Made by a program: the position numbers and the translations under genes. Source: Dermatophagoides farinae (Eukaryota > Arthropoda > Arachnida > Sarcoptiformes > Pyroglyphidae). From it: 64,000 nucleotides of DNA. Shown here one piece after another: positions 14,393 through 25,321 of the stretch. Location of the stretch: the NCBI RefSeq assembly GCF_024713945.1, contig NC_134677.1, positions 1,615,001 through 1,679,000 on the forward strand, in the 5' to 3' direction. The notes under the pieces were generated by a model. That model saw nothing but the letters and a program-made list of their open reading frames with translations, was not told the origin of the DNA and did not search any database. Positions within the stretch are counted from its first letter, which is position 1, and every line of letters starts with the position of its first letter.

Positions 14393-16859
14393 ATGTTTCT
14401 ATCTAATACTCGTCATTTTTTAAATTATTCCATTCACATAGTAAGATTTTTTTTTGATTTTATCAAAAATTAATACTATTGATTAATTTAATTTTTTTCC
14501 GTGACTTCAGAATACAAAAAGATTAATATTTTCACGAAAATTTTCTACCAAATCATTATATTTTGCTGATGAATTTGATTCAAATGAAGAGGTAGGCATT
14601 TAGTTTATATATCTATATCATTTCTACTAAATTATTTTTAATTATTAGCGATTCAATAAAGTTTTGATTGCCAATCGTGGTGAAATAGCATGTCGTGTAA
14701 TTCGAACATGTAAATCGATGGGTATTAAAACTGTTGCCATTTACAGTGAAATCGATTCCCGGACACTTCATGTTCAACATGCAGATGAAGCTTATTGTGT
14801 TGGACCAGCACCTTCTTCACAAAGTTATCTAAATGTTGATGCTATATTAGATGTGATTAAAAAAAGTGGCACTGAAGCTGTCCATCCTGGTTATGGTTTC
14901 TTATCGGAAAATACAGATTTTGCCAAAAAATTAGACGATATGGGCATCGTGTTTGTCGGTCCTAATTCACATTCTGTACATGCAATGGGTGATAAAATTG
15001 AAAGTAAATTGATTGCTAATAAAGCCAAAGTGAATACAATACCCGGTTTTGAAGGCATTATCAAAGATGCTGAACATTGTGTTCAATTAGCACGTGAAAT
15101 CGGTTATCCGGTAATGATAAAAGCTTCAGCTGGTGGTGGCGGTAAAGGTATGCGAATGGCCTATAATGATCAAGAAGCATATGAAGGATTTCGTTTTTCA
15201 AAGAATGAAGCAATTTCCAGTTTCAATGATGATCGATTATTGATCGAAAAATTTATCGAAGAACCTAGACATATCGAAATACAAGTTTTATGTGATAAAC
15301 ATGGAAATGGAATCCATTTGAACGAACGTGAATGTTCGATTCAACGTAGAAATCAGAAAGTAATTGAAGAAGCACCAAGTACTTTTCTGGATCCATCTCT
15401 ACGAAAAGCAATGGGCGAACAAGCAATAGCATTGGCCAAAAATGTTGGATATGATTCAGCCGGAACGGTAGAATTTCTTGTTGATAAGAATAAACATTTT
15501 TACTTTCTCGAAATGAATACTCGTCTACAAGTCGAACATCCTATTACTGAATATACTTGTGGTATTGATATTGTACATCAAATGTTACGTGTAGCTAAAG
15601 GACATAAACTAAAACATACACAAAAGGATATCGAATTACGTGGTTGGGCATTCGAATCACGTGTTTATGCGGAAAATCCATATAAAAATTTTGGTCTACC
15701 ATCAATCGGTCGATTAACACGTTATCGTGAACCAACATTCATCGAAAATGTTCGATGTGATAGTGGTGTAACCGAAGGAAGCGATATTAATATCTATTAT
15801 GATCCATTAATCTGTAAACTAATAACATATGGAAAAGATCGTAATGAAGCATTAGCAACAATGGCCAAATCATTGGATAATTATGTTATACGTGGCTTAA
15901 CGCACAATATTCCATTATTACGCGATATAATTACTGAACCAAATTTTGTTGATGGTCATATTGATACAAAATATTTACCACGAATCTATCCAGATGGATT
16001 CAAAGGTAATCATATGAATAGTGAAAGTATAAATTCATTGGTAGCAATTGCTGCATCAATGTTTCTACGAAAATATTATCGTTCCAAACATTATGTTGAA
16101 AATGATACCATTCCATTGGATGAAGAATCAATTAAAAAACATACATTATATGTTGATCTAAGTGAAAATCTGAATATTGCCGATCAACAAGTAATGAAAA
16201 CAGATATTGAATTTAATGAAAATTCTAATCAATTTAAAATTAATATTGGCGAAGAATTTATCGCAGAACTTCCATCAAACTTTTCACTTGCATCATTAAC
16301 ATTGGATTTTAAGATTAATGAAAAAATTTACACTGTACAATTGATTTCCTTTGGTCACGATGGATATTGCCAAATTCAATTTGAAGGAACAATTGTAAGT
16401 GATTTTTATTTTGGTGCAAAAATTTTATTTTATTTTATTTTTTTTTTTACTTTTCTCATTCAATTTCAAACAGTTCAACATTCGAGTTTTGAATGAAAAA
16501 TCCTATAAATATTTGCAAATGATTCCACCTAAACCAAAGATTGATGCTAGTAAGATTATTAAATCACCAATGCCTGGTGTTGTTAAATCGATTGCCGTAC
16601 AGATTGATGATATGGTAAGTCGATTAAAATTTATATATAATATATGTACATCTTGTTTGAATTGAATTCATTTTTTTTATTAATTGATCATTAATTACTA
16701 ATAAATATATAGGTAAATGAAGGCCAAGAACTGTGTGTAATCGAAGCAATGAAAATGCAAAACAGTATGATTGCTGAATCAAGCGGTAAAGTTTGCAAAA
16801 TTAATTGCAAAATTGGTGACACTGTTGAAGGGGAACAAATTTTATTACAATTGGAATAG
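14393..16859 (+). CDS. PCCA: Propionyl-CoA carboxylase alpha subunit (biotin carboxylase plus biotin carrier)
   Basis: Mitochondrial matrix enzyme subunit. It carboxylates biotin with ATP and bicarbonate for conversion of propionyl-CoA to methylmalonyl-CoA. Exons 14393-14440, 14511-14591, 14649-16394, 16474-16614 and 16713-16859 give 720 residues, against about 728 in human. The first two exons encode a short basic, Ser/Thr-rich presequence. Biotin carboxylase begins with [15 protein letters not shown]. It includes the ATP-grasp glycine loop [12 protein letters not shown], the RHIEIQVL segment and [14 protein letters not shown]. The biotinyl domain ends the protein with EAMKMQN, making Lys686 the biotinylated residue. 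The sequence follows PCCA rather than the methylcrotonyl or pyruvate carboxylases (for example DKIESKL followed by VNTIPGF). The beta subunit is not in the window. Confidence 0.95.
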
Positions 16860-18795
16860 AATCAGAGGGGCAACCAAAAGAAAATAAAAGAAGATATAAA
16901 ATGTTTTGCATAAAAATTTTTGATTTTTTTTAATTACTTTTTTTCAAAAAAAAAAAAAATTTATTTGTTATTGTTTATTTTTTGCATGAATAGAAAAACA
17001 AACAAAAAGAGAGAAATCTTGATAAATAAATAAAAAAAAATTCATTTTCTCTTCAAACTGATCGATGAAGGTTAAGTGTTAATTCAATATTGATCTTTTT
17101 TTTCGCAAGTACTTATGAACATTTTTTTTTTTGAAAAAATCCGAAAAACAAATATTGGCCTGTTTATGTATTTATATGTATTTTTGGGTAAACAACAGTG
17201 ACGATTTTGTTCCGGTAAACATCATCATCATCATCGTCATCATAATCGTAAACAGCCAGCCACATTCAAGGTAACCATATATACTATAATTGTATGTTTT
17301 TTTTCTCACTTATATAATGATGATAAAGAATTGTGGATTCATGCGCAGCAAAGAATATTCTTGTTTCTTTTGTTGTTATTGTTCTACATTGATATTGTAT
17401 TGAATATGACGGAGTTAATCTATTACATTGATGATGATTTTGATGATGATGATGATCTATATACATATTATTCTATGATAATGTCAATACTGGATTCTTT
17501 TTTTTACAATTGTGAGTATTTTTTTTTTTTTCTTATTCTTTTTCTGTGTTTGTACATGTGCATTCAACGTCAATTCCACATATCCGACATTTTACATTAG
17601 AGTATTCGATTTCATTTTATTCATCATTAAAAGATTCTCAAAAATTAGTTCAGGTGTTATAATTAATTAATTAATCGTGTTTGTGTGTGTGTGTCTGTGT
17701 GTTAAAAGAATATTATTTCATAATGTCTTGAAGAATTTTCATTACTTGCAGTTGGCATTATATTTTTTTTTTTTCGTTTGTTTATTTTGATTAGTAGCCA
17801 AAGGGCTTACAATTTTAGTCAATTTTAGTTTTGTTTAGGTTTTTTTTAGTACTTAGTGTATTATAAACATTAATCATTTGTAGCCAAATATAATGAATTG
17901 ATCTGGTGCCAATGTCAATTCGTTTTTTTTTCATACGAAATTCGTGATGATAATGATGATGATATAATGTCGATATTTTTTTTTATTTTTAATATTTTGA
18001 ATCGTTTTACATTTTTTTTTTTATATTGCCAACTTTGTTTTGTCACATATGAATGAAGACAATAGGTTGATGATTCTCACATTGTTATAAGAAAACAAAA
18101 AACCAGAATATTTCAATCACAATTCACACACACACACATAAACAAACAAAAAAAAAACACGTGACGTATTTTACTTTTGCTATGACAAACAAAAAATGAA
18201 TTTAAATTTTGAATTGAAATGTGATGATGTGAAATTATTGCCAACATTTCTTTGAAAACATTCACATAAATTAATGTGTGCGTTCGTGTTCTCTCTGTGT
18301 GTTCACTATTTTATTCTTGTGTTTGAAATTCTCAATTCTGAAAATAAACTTCATGCAAATGTAAAAACAAAAAACAAAAACAAAATCAAAAACAATTTCC
18401 TAACCACTGTGTGTGTGCTGATGAATATTTGTCAAACTAAATTATGATTATGATGATGATGATGATGATCACAACGTTTTTATAGTTTCACTGCATCAAA
18501 CCATCATCTATCATCATCGTCGTCATATTTTTTTCGCTGTTGCTAAGAACATTTCTTTCGATTCTCATAATAATAACATTAATAATAATGGGCTGGAAAC
18601 ATATATGAATGAAATTTAACTTTTTCAGGTTTCAGTTCAACTCAGTTTTTTTTATCAGTGATTGAGAATCTTTGATCATCATTTTTTCAGAGGAAAGAGT
18701 TTTTTTTGTTGTTGTTTCAAATCTCGATTATGAACGCAATGAGTTAAACTATCGAACGAAAATAATTAACAAAGAAGACTAATTTAAGTTAAAAA
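16860..18795. other. 1.9-kb gap between PCCA and the SLC16-like gene
   Basis: Poly-T, poly-A, TG and ATG runs dominate. An AATAAA-type signal follows PCCA at about 16881 (aaaataaaag). The last few hundred bases are the likely promoter and 5' UTR of the transporter gene. A short hydrophobic frame at 17331-17600 looks like a product of poly-T reading, not a gene. Confidence 0.55.
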
Positions 18796-20912
18796 ATGGC
18801 TAATAATAATGATCGATCATCATCATCATCATCGGCACGTCGATCATATCCACCATGTCCGGATGGTGGCTGGGGTTGGATGGTCGTATTTGGATCATTC
18901 ATGATACACGTTATTGCTGATGGTATCATCTACAGTTTTGGTCTATTCTATTATGAATTGGCCAAACATTTTGGTGAAAGTAAAACAGCCACATCGATGG
19001 TTGTTTCCATTATGAATGGAACGACGTATTGTATTGGTAATTTTTTTTTTTTTTGTTACAATTGAAATTACAAAAATTCAAATTTTTTTTTTTCAATAAT
19101 TCAAATAGGACCGATTGCTAGTGCATTAACTATCAGATTTGGTTGTCGTGCTGTAACAATTGCTGGCTCAATATTTGCCAGTTTGGGATTCTTTCTCAGT
19201 ACATTTGCTCCGAACATATTCACACTTTATGGTACGATCGGCATCTGTGCTGGTGTTGGTTTTGGCCTAATGTAAGATTTAAAAGAATGGTTTTTTTCTT
19301 TAAAAACAAAAATCTATTCTTTACTCTCAAAAAAAAACAAATGCTTTTTTCGGCTTAGGTATTTACCGGCAATTGTAATGTAAGTATTGATTGTATAGTT
19401 ATTGTATTATGCGTCAAAAATTGAAAAAAAAAACATTTAATTCCGATATAAATAGTGTCACATCATATTTCGAGAAAAGACGTGCATTTGCCACTGGAAT
19501 TGCTGTTTGTGGTTCTGGAATCGGTACAGCCATAATGAGTCCATTGATTGAATATATTATCAATTTATATGGATGGAAAGGAGCAATGTTAGTGATATCT
19601 GCATTACTTATTAATTGTGGAATTTTTGGTGCAATGTTTAAACCGGTGCCATCGATTAAGATCGAAATCACAACGGATGCCAACCATCATAATATAAATA
19701 ATGATGATGAAAATCCAATCGAATTAAAAGAATCGACAAAATCAATGTTAGTTTGTATGGAAAATCCAAAAGATTCATCCATACAAAGTTCAGTGGAAAT
19801 TCATTTGAATCAAGAAGAATCAATAAACGGAGAACAGTGTGATGATGTCATCAAACAACGTTCACATTCATTCACACCTGGATTTTTATATCGAGAAGAT
19901 TCTTTCTACAGTGGAAGTCTAATGAACATACATAAATCTGAACAAAAATTAAGCACCATTCATCATCAACAACAACGGATGGATAAAATAAAACGAAAAT
20001 CCGATAGTGATTGTTGTCTGTTTAAAAAATTAAATTTTCCCGATGAAATCAAAGAAAATCTATCCGAAATGATTGATCTAAGTTTGATGAGAAATCAAGT
20101 ATTTCTCATATTCTCCATATCTAATTTTCTAACAGCTATTGGCTATCATATACCGTTTATATTTCTGAAAGATTGGATCGTTGATAATCGAATAGGATCG
20201 CCGCAAGAAACAGGTTTTTTCACATCGATTATTGGCCTTTTTAGTACTATTAGCCGTTTGGTTTTTGGTTATATTTCCGATCATTCATTTGTTAATCGTC
20301 TTTGGTTGTATACATTTTCCGTTACACTTTGTGGATTAATTATTATTTCAAATACCCTTGCAACAACGTATAAATTATTAGCCATTTTTTGTGCATTTTT
20401 TGGCATTACTTGCGGTATGTGATGAATGATGATAAACTTTTTATTCGAATTTTTCATTTTATCATTCGAAAAAAATACCCATAGGTACCTATGTAAGCCT
20501 CACCTCGGTCGTATTAGTTGATTTATTAAGTTTGGAAAAATTGACCAACGCATTTGGATTGATACTTTTATTTCAAGGAGTGGCCTCTATTCTGGGACCA
20601 TTATTCATCGGTAAGTTTGTTTTTCGTCATAAATTAATTGTTGTAATCTATTGATTAATTGATTATTTTTTTTTTTAATCGATAAAAACAAGGATTCATC
20701 TATGATCTTTCTGGAGCTTATGATACTGGCTTTCATGTAATCGGTAAGTGATATTGAATATGAAAAAAAAATCAACACTGAAACCACTAATCAAAATTTC
20801 AAATTTTTTTTTCCAAAAAAAAGGATCATTAGTCACATTCAGTGGATTAATGTTGATATTGATACCGATTTGTAATAATTTTAAATCGATGAAAAAATTA
20901 TTTTTATATTAA
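18796..20912 (+). CDS. Monocarboxylate-transporter-like MFS protein (SLC16 family)
   Basis: Plasma-membrane major facilitator of the SLC16 type; substrate unknown. Exons 18796-19036, 19109-19271, 19359-19379 (a 21-base microexon), 19456-20414, 20485-20610, 20693-20743 and 20824-20912 give 549 residues. The family signature before span 1 is [12 protein letters not shown]. The second signature at the cytoplasmic side of span 5 is [20 protein letters not shown], reached only when the microexon YLPAIVM is included. Twelve spans are expected, six on each side of a long hydrophilic loop of about 130 residues (roughly 19660-20085). The spliced frame is continuous to the stop. Short termini and the long central loop resemble the orphan MCT9/12/14 group, but I cannot assign an orthologue. 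Confidence 0.88.
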
Positions 20913-21268
20913 TTTGGTGTGATAATTTGCAAAAAAAAAACAAAACAGAAAAAAAATCTCATTATTTCAATCAACCATCGTTCAATGATGATGATAATAA
21001 ACACAAAATATTAATGTTGTAAAATTTTACAATTTTATCACTATTATTATCCCGATTCTCATGTATTAGTTGTTTTTTTTCGTTTTTTCAATAAATTTGA
21101 TTTATTTTTAATTTTTTTTTCTGCATTCAAATTCATTTTTGTCGTCAATTTTTTAAATTTTAAATTTTTTTTTGACTGGGTCATTCACATAGAAGATGAT
21201 AGCACGATTTTCAAATCAGCTGTCGTTTTTTGCCCTTTTCAAAGCAAAACAAAAAAATCATTTTAAAA
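20913..21268. other. Gap between the transporter and mRpS11
   Basis: AT-rich sequence with poly-A and poly-T runs; an AATAAA lies near 21090. It likely contains the transporter 3' UTR and the mRpS11 promoter. No gene seen. Confidence 0.5.
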
Positions 21269-21835
21269 ATGATTCGTTCAATTTTCCAAAATCAACTACG
21301 TTCAATTCATACAAGTCGATTATTATGGAAAGCTGAAGATAAACGGATTATGTTAAAATCAATGCCGAAAAAAGATGAAGGTGCACATGGTGAACGTTCG
21401 ATAGAAGTGGAAACAACTGGATTTAATCGTATTTGTGAATTTCCTGCTGTTGATACACCAGAACGATTGTTCGATAATATTCCGTTCAAATTATTGCCCA
21501 TCATACATATTAAATCAACCAAGAATAATACATTGTTTCAGCTAACCACTCATGATGGTACGCCAATTACCGGTAGAGCTTGTGGTAGTGAAGGTTTTAA
21601 AAACTGTCGTAAAGGTACAAATATTGCTGCCCAAGTAACGGGAACATCATTTGGAAAAATTATTCTAAAAATGGGATATAAAACCTGTCGTGTATGTATC
21701 AATGGTCTTGGTCCTGGTCGTATGTCATCATTCAAAGGACTACAATTGGCCGGTATTGATATTGTTTCCATAACCGATTCAACATACATTGTTGATTATC
21801 CGAAAGCCAGACCACCGGCAGCAAGAAGTTTATAA
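21269..21835 (+). CDS. mRpS11: Mitochondrial small-subunit ribosomal protein uS11m
   Basis: Component of the mitochondrial ribosome small-subunit platform. It is a single exon of 188 residues. I start it at the first ATG (MIRSIFQNQLRSIHTSRLL), which gives a basic, Ser/Arg-rich mitochondrial presequence. The conserved uS11 core runs from about residue 75: a THDGTPITGRACG-like segment, AAQVTG in the helix, and the C-terminal GPGRMSSFKGLQLAGI with the terminal KARPPAARSL. The gene ends only 44 bases from the stop of the oppositely oriented LYAR gene, so the 3' UTRs probably overlap. Confidence 0.93.
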   Translation: MIRSIFQNQLRSIHTSRLLWKAEDKRIMLKSMPKKDEGAHGERSIEVETTGFNRICEFPAVDTPERLFDNIPFKLLPIIHIKSTKNNTLFQLTTHDGTPITGRACGSEGFKNCRKGTNIAAQVTGTSFGKIILKMGYKTCRVCINGLGPGRMSSFKGLQLAGIDIVSITDSTYIVDYPKARPPAARSL

Positions 21836-21879
21836 ATTTTGAATTTAAAAGCAAAATTTTATTTTGTTTAATTAATTAA

Positions 21880-22846
21880 TTAATTTGTCAATGTAATTAC
21901 ATCATTATCGTTAATAAATTTTCTCTTTGCGAGTATTTTGTCTAATTTGTTTAGTATCAAAGAATCACATTGTTTATCATGGTCATTTTTATGATATTTG
22001 CGTAAAACTTTTTTCTGCAATTTCAATTTCGACATTGATCCTTTTTTGCCAAGAATATCGATTACAATTTTTTTTAATTCTGATTTTTTAATTTCCATAT
22101 TGCCATTCATAGATTCATACTGATTTGAGGTTTGATCATGTTGTTTTTGTTGCTCGTTGACAGTTGAAACAATTTGATCATCTTTTTTTGGTTTTTCTTG
22201 ATCACCATTTGAATGGTCATTTCGTGTTGAGCCATTAGAATTTTTGGAATTTTGATTTTTAATTGCCTCTTCAAAAATACTCCATATTTTATCGATCAAA
22301 TTATCATTTCGAATTCGGAAAGAATTTCGAATGAAATTGAAAAATTTTGCCTTTTTCCTGGGAATATTCTCATATTTTAACAATGAATTCAGAATGGAAT
22401 TGATTTCTTTGGGATAGGAATTTTGTTCAACTAAAGATTTAATTTTCTACATTGAATTGAAAAAAACAAAAATATTAAATTATCGATCGATCGGATATCA
22501 GAAGTGCAAAAAAAAATTTATAACATACCGTAATCCATTCATTTTGTTTATTTTTTCCTTTATATTCTTGTTGTTTACTATTTGGTCCACCATATTTTTG
22601 ATCTTCGCTTATACATTCATTATGAGAATTGTAATTATTCAAACTAAAAATGAATGATAAATAAATACATTTGGAATTACAAATGTTTTCGAATATTAAT
22701 GAATATATAATAATAAATACCGTTTACCTAAAATCTTTAAAACAATCCATACAAGTAATAGTGATGGTGTTACATATTCGAAAATGTTGATCTACTTTAT
22801 TCTTCTTCAAAGAATCACCACATTGATTACATGTAAAGAATACCAT
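21880..22846 (-). CDS. LYAR: LYAR-type nucleolar zinc-finger protein
   Basis: Homologue of the cell growth-regulating nucleolar protein LYAR, linked to rRNA production. Exons in transcript order are 22846-22728, 22643-22529 and 22446-21880, giving 266 residues. It opens with the zf-LYAR pattern MVFFTCNQCGDSLKK followed by HFRICNT and CMDCF, two C2HC-type fingers. Next comes the family hallmark CISEDQKYGG, then NIPRKKAKFFNF. The middle is low-complexity and Lys/Asn/Gln rich. The C-terminal block (SKLKLQKKVLRKY to ITLTN) matches the LYAR-specific end domain. Human LYAR is longer (about 379) because of its expanded Lys/Glu-rich middle. Confidence 0.9.
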
Positions 22847-23310
22847 TGTTGAAGGTTTTGTTCTCTTCTTTCGCGGTATAAATGATTGAAAATTATTTTG
22901 AAATCAAAGAAAAAAAACGACAACAAATCACGTGGCCACACGTGTTCTGCATTTAATATGATGAAAGTTCTTGTGTGACTGCAGCTGCAGTGTGCAGTGT
23001 GTGCAGTGAAATACAATCTTCTATTTGTGTGTGAAGATAGTAATACATTAGCAAACTACGTGATATGATGAGAAAAAAAAATACACATCAATCATTGTTG
23101 ATTGTTAATATTGGTGGATACATAGAAAACACACTAAAAATCTTTTTTTTTGTGTTTGTTTGTTTGTTTGATGTTGCCAATATTTTATTTACGACCTTGA
23201 TTATCAACAACAACAACAACAACACCGACGACGACGAAAAGAAAAATTCGAATTTCATATATTTCCATATTTTTTTCCGTTTAAAGACTAAAATAATTTA
23301 CGTGAAAAAA
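22847..23310. promoter_or_regulatory. Divergent promoter between LYAR and FAHD1
   Basis: About 460 bases separate the two start codons, which point away from each other. It contains a CACGTG-containing stretch (tcacgtggccacacgtg, about 22928-22944) with two E-box-like cores, and a CTGCAGCTGCAG repeat near 22979-22990. Function as a shared promoter is inferred from geometry. An upstream in-frame extension of FAHD1 (from 23065) is low complexity and probably untranslated. Confidence 0.45.
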
Positions 23311-24022
23311 ATGAGACTAGCCAGATTTACGGAATTTGGTAAGAAAATCATCTGTGTTGGACTAAATTATAAATTACATGTTAAAGAGATGAAAAATTCG
23401 TTACCAACCACACCGATCGTATTTTTAAAACCTCGTATGTTTAAAATTATTTATTTTTGTATTGATAATCTGACATCGTGTCAATTTGTGCATACCGAAA
23501 ATAGCAACCGCTTATGTGATCAATGAAGGTTCGATTAGGATACCGAAAAATTGTCAAGAACTTCATCATGAAGTTGAATTGGGCGTTGTTATCGGACGTA
23601 AAGGATCATCTGTCAATGAGAATGAAGCTGAAGATTTAATTGGTGGTTATGTGATAGCCTTAGATATGACGGCAAGAGATTTACAATCAAAAGCAAAAAG
23701 TTCAGGTAAACCATGGTCAATAGCAAAAGGATTCGATACTAGTTGTCCGGTAGGAAATTTCATACCAAAAGAAGCACTTCCAAATGCAAATTCATTGGAT
23801 ATATGGTGTAAAGTGAATGGCCAATTAAAACAGAAAGGAAACACTTCCGATATGATTTTTACAATACCTCATCTTATCAGCTATATTAGTCAATATTTTA
23901 CATTGGAAATTGGTGATCTTATTCTAACCGGCACACCCGATGGTGTTGGTCCAGTCAATAGTAATGACATTATCGAAATAGGTATTGGTGATATATCAAA
24001 AGCTTCATTCAAAATTGAATGA
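23311..24022 (+). CDS. FAHD1: FAHD1-type acylpyruvase / oxaloacetate decarboxylase
   Basis: Fumarylacetoacetate hydrolase-fold enzyme, usually mitochondrial, acting on acylpyruvates and oxaloacetate. Exons 23311-23434 and 23505-24022 join within a proline codon to give 213 residues, near the 221-224 usual for FAHD1. Metal-binding and active-site blocks are visible: CVGLNYKLHVKEM, ELHHEVELGVVIG (the acidic metal ligands), GYVIALDMTARDLQ, AKGFDTSCPVG and LILTGTPDGVGPV. I chose the ATG in MRLARF because the family starts with a short segment before the glycine-rich core. Its stop lies 50 bases from that of CUTC on the other strand. Confidence 0.92.
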
Positions 24023-24072
24023 ATGAAATGAATAATTTTATTTGAATATATTAAAAAAATTGATCAAATAAA

Positions 24073-24963
24073 TCAAATCTGTGAAGCATTCTGAATCAAC
24101 TGTTTAACTATATTTGAATCACAAATTTTCCATTCAAATTCCGAATCATTAGCTTTTCCCATACTGATCGATTTATTACGATAAATCATTTTCGAATGAC
24201 AAACAATCGATGCTGAACAATGATATTCTTGGACATTTGTTGTCTTCAATATTGTAGCCAAATTGTTGGGATTAATTCCAGAACCGGGCATAATAATAAT
24301 ACGTCCATTGGCTAATTTAACTAATTTTTGAATCACTTCTAAACCTTTTTCAGCTGTCGATGCTTGGCCACTAGTCAATATTCGTTTGAATCCTAAACCA
24401 ATGACATCTTCCAATGATTGTTCCATGTTTACAGTCATATCGAATGCTAGTGATTAGGATTGATTGAATTTTTGATTACATCATGGCCAAAATACCATAT
24501 CATATGAATCTTACCTCTATGAAATGTACATGGAAGTGGTTTAGCTTTGTCTAAATTTTTGTCAACAAAAGAAAATGTTCATTCAAAAAAAAAAAACATT
24601 AAATCAATTAGAATTATTACCCAACAGGAAACGATTTGCATCAATGTCGACAGTACCATCCGATCGAAGACAACCAAATACAAATCCATCAGCTCCATTA
24701 TTTTTCAAACATTCAATATCATTGGCCATAATTTTCAATTCTTCCGGTGAATAATGGAAATCACCACCACGTGGACGTATCATTGGAAATACAATTAATT
24801 CTTTGGTAATTGATTGTTTTATGTATTTAAAAAAACCAAAACTTGGTGTCAATCCTCCTTCTTTCAATGATGAACATAATTCAATTCGACGGGCACCACC
24901 TTTTACAGCTTGTTCAATTGATTCAAAATTATCAACACAAATTTCAATAATATTTGGTGCCAT
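24073..24963 (-). CDS. CUTC: CutC-family copper homeostasis protein
   Basis: TIM-barrel protein of the CutC family, with a proposed copper-binding role. Exons in transcript order are 24963-24621, 24550-24515 and 24446-24073, giving 250 residues (human about 273). Conserved motifs are EICVDNFES at the N-terminus, GGARRIELCSSLKEGGLTPS, MIRPRGGDFHYS, GADGFVFGCL, the FHRAFDM motif formed across the second intron, and LTSGQ with MPGSGINPNN near the C-terminus. The 36-base middle exon carries KAKPLPCTFHR. Start is set at MAPNIIEICVD; a Met two codons upstream is also possible. Confidence 0.92.
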
Positions 24964-25321
24964 GGTCAATCAAATAATAGAATGTGCTACAATATAACTG
25001 GAATGAGCAACAGAAGATATTTGCACATACACACACACACGTCATTCAAACAAAATTATTTTGAAAAAATTTAACTTAGAAACCAAGGTATTTTTGCAAT
25101 CGATTTATTAATTTTTTTTATGTTGTACTGCAAAATTGAGTTATCAAAGTGTTTTGAAAATCACACCTAATCAGTCGTCATTGATATTCAAATGTAAAAA
25201 AAGAAAAAAATTATTGAGTTATTATGATTAGTTAATATTGATAATTGATAATATATATTACAAATTATTATTATTATTATCATGCTAGCCAATATATGAA
25301 GAATCATTCAAACATCATCGT
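24964..25321. other. Gap between CUTC and TCERG1 (same strand)
   Basis: AT-rich DNA that should carry the CUTC promoter (right strand minus) and the TCERG1 3' UTR. A short CA run lies near 25027-25040. No gene seen. Confidence 0.5.

Noticed and set aside
21307-21789. Antisense frames under mRpS11
   Set aside because: Shadows of a well-supported conserved gene; their sequence has no independent family signal.
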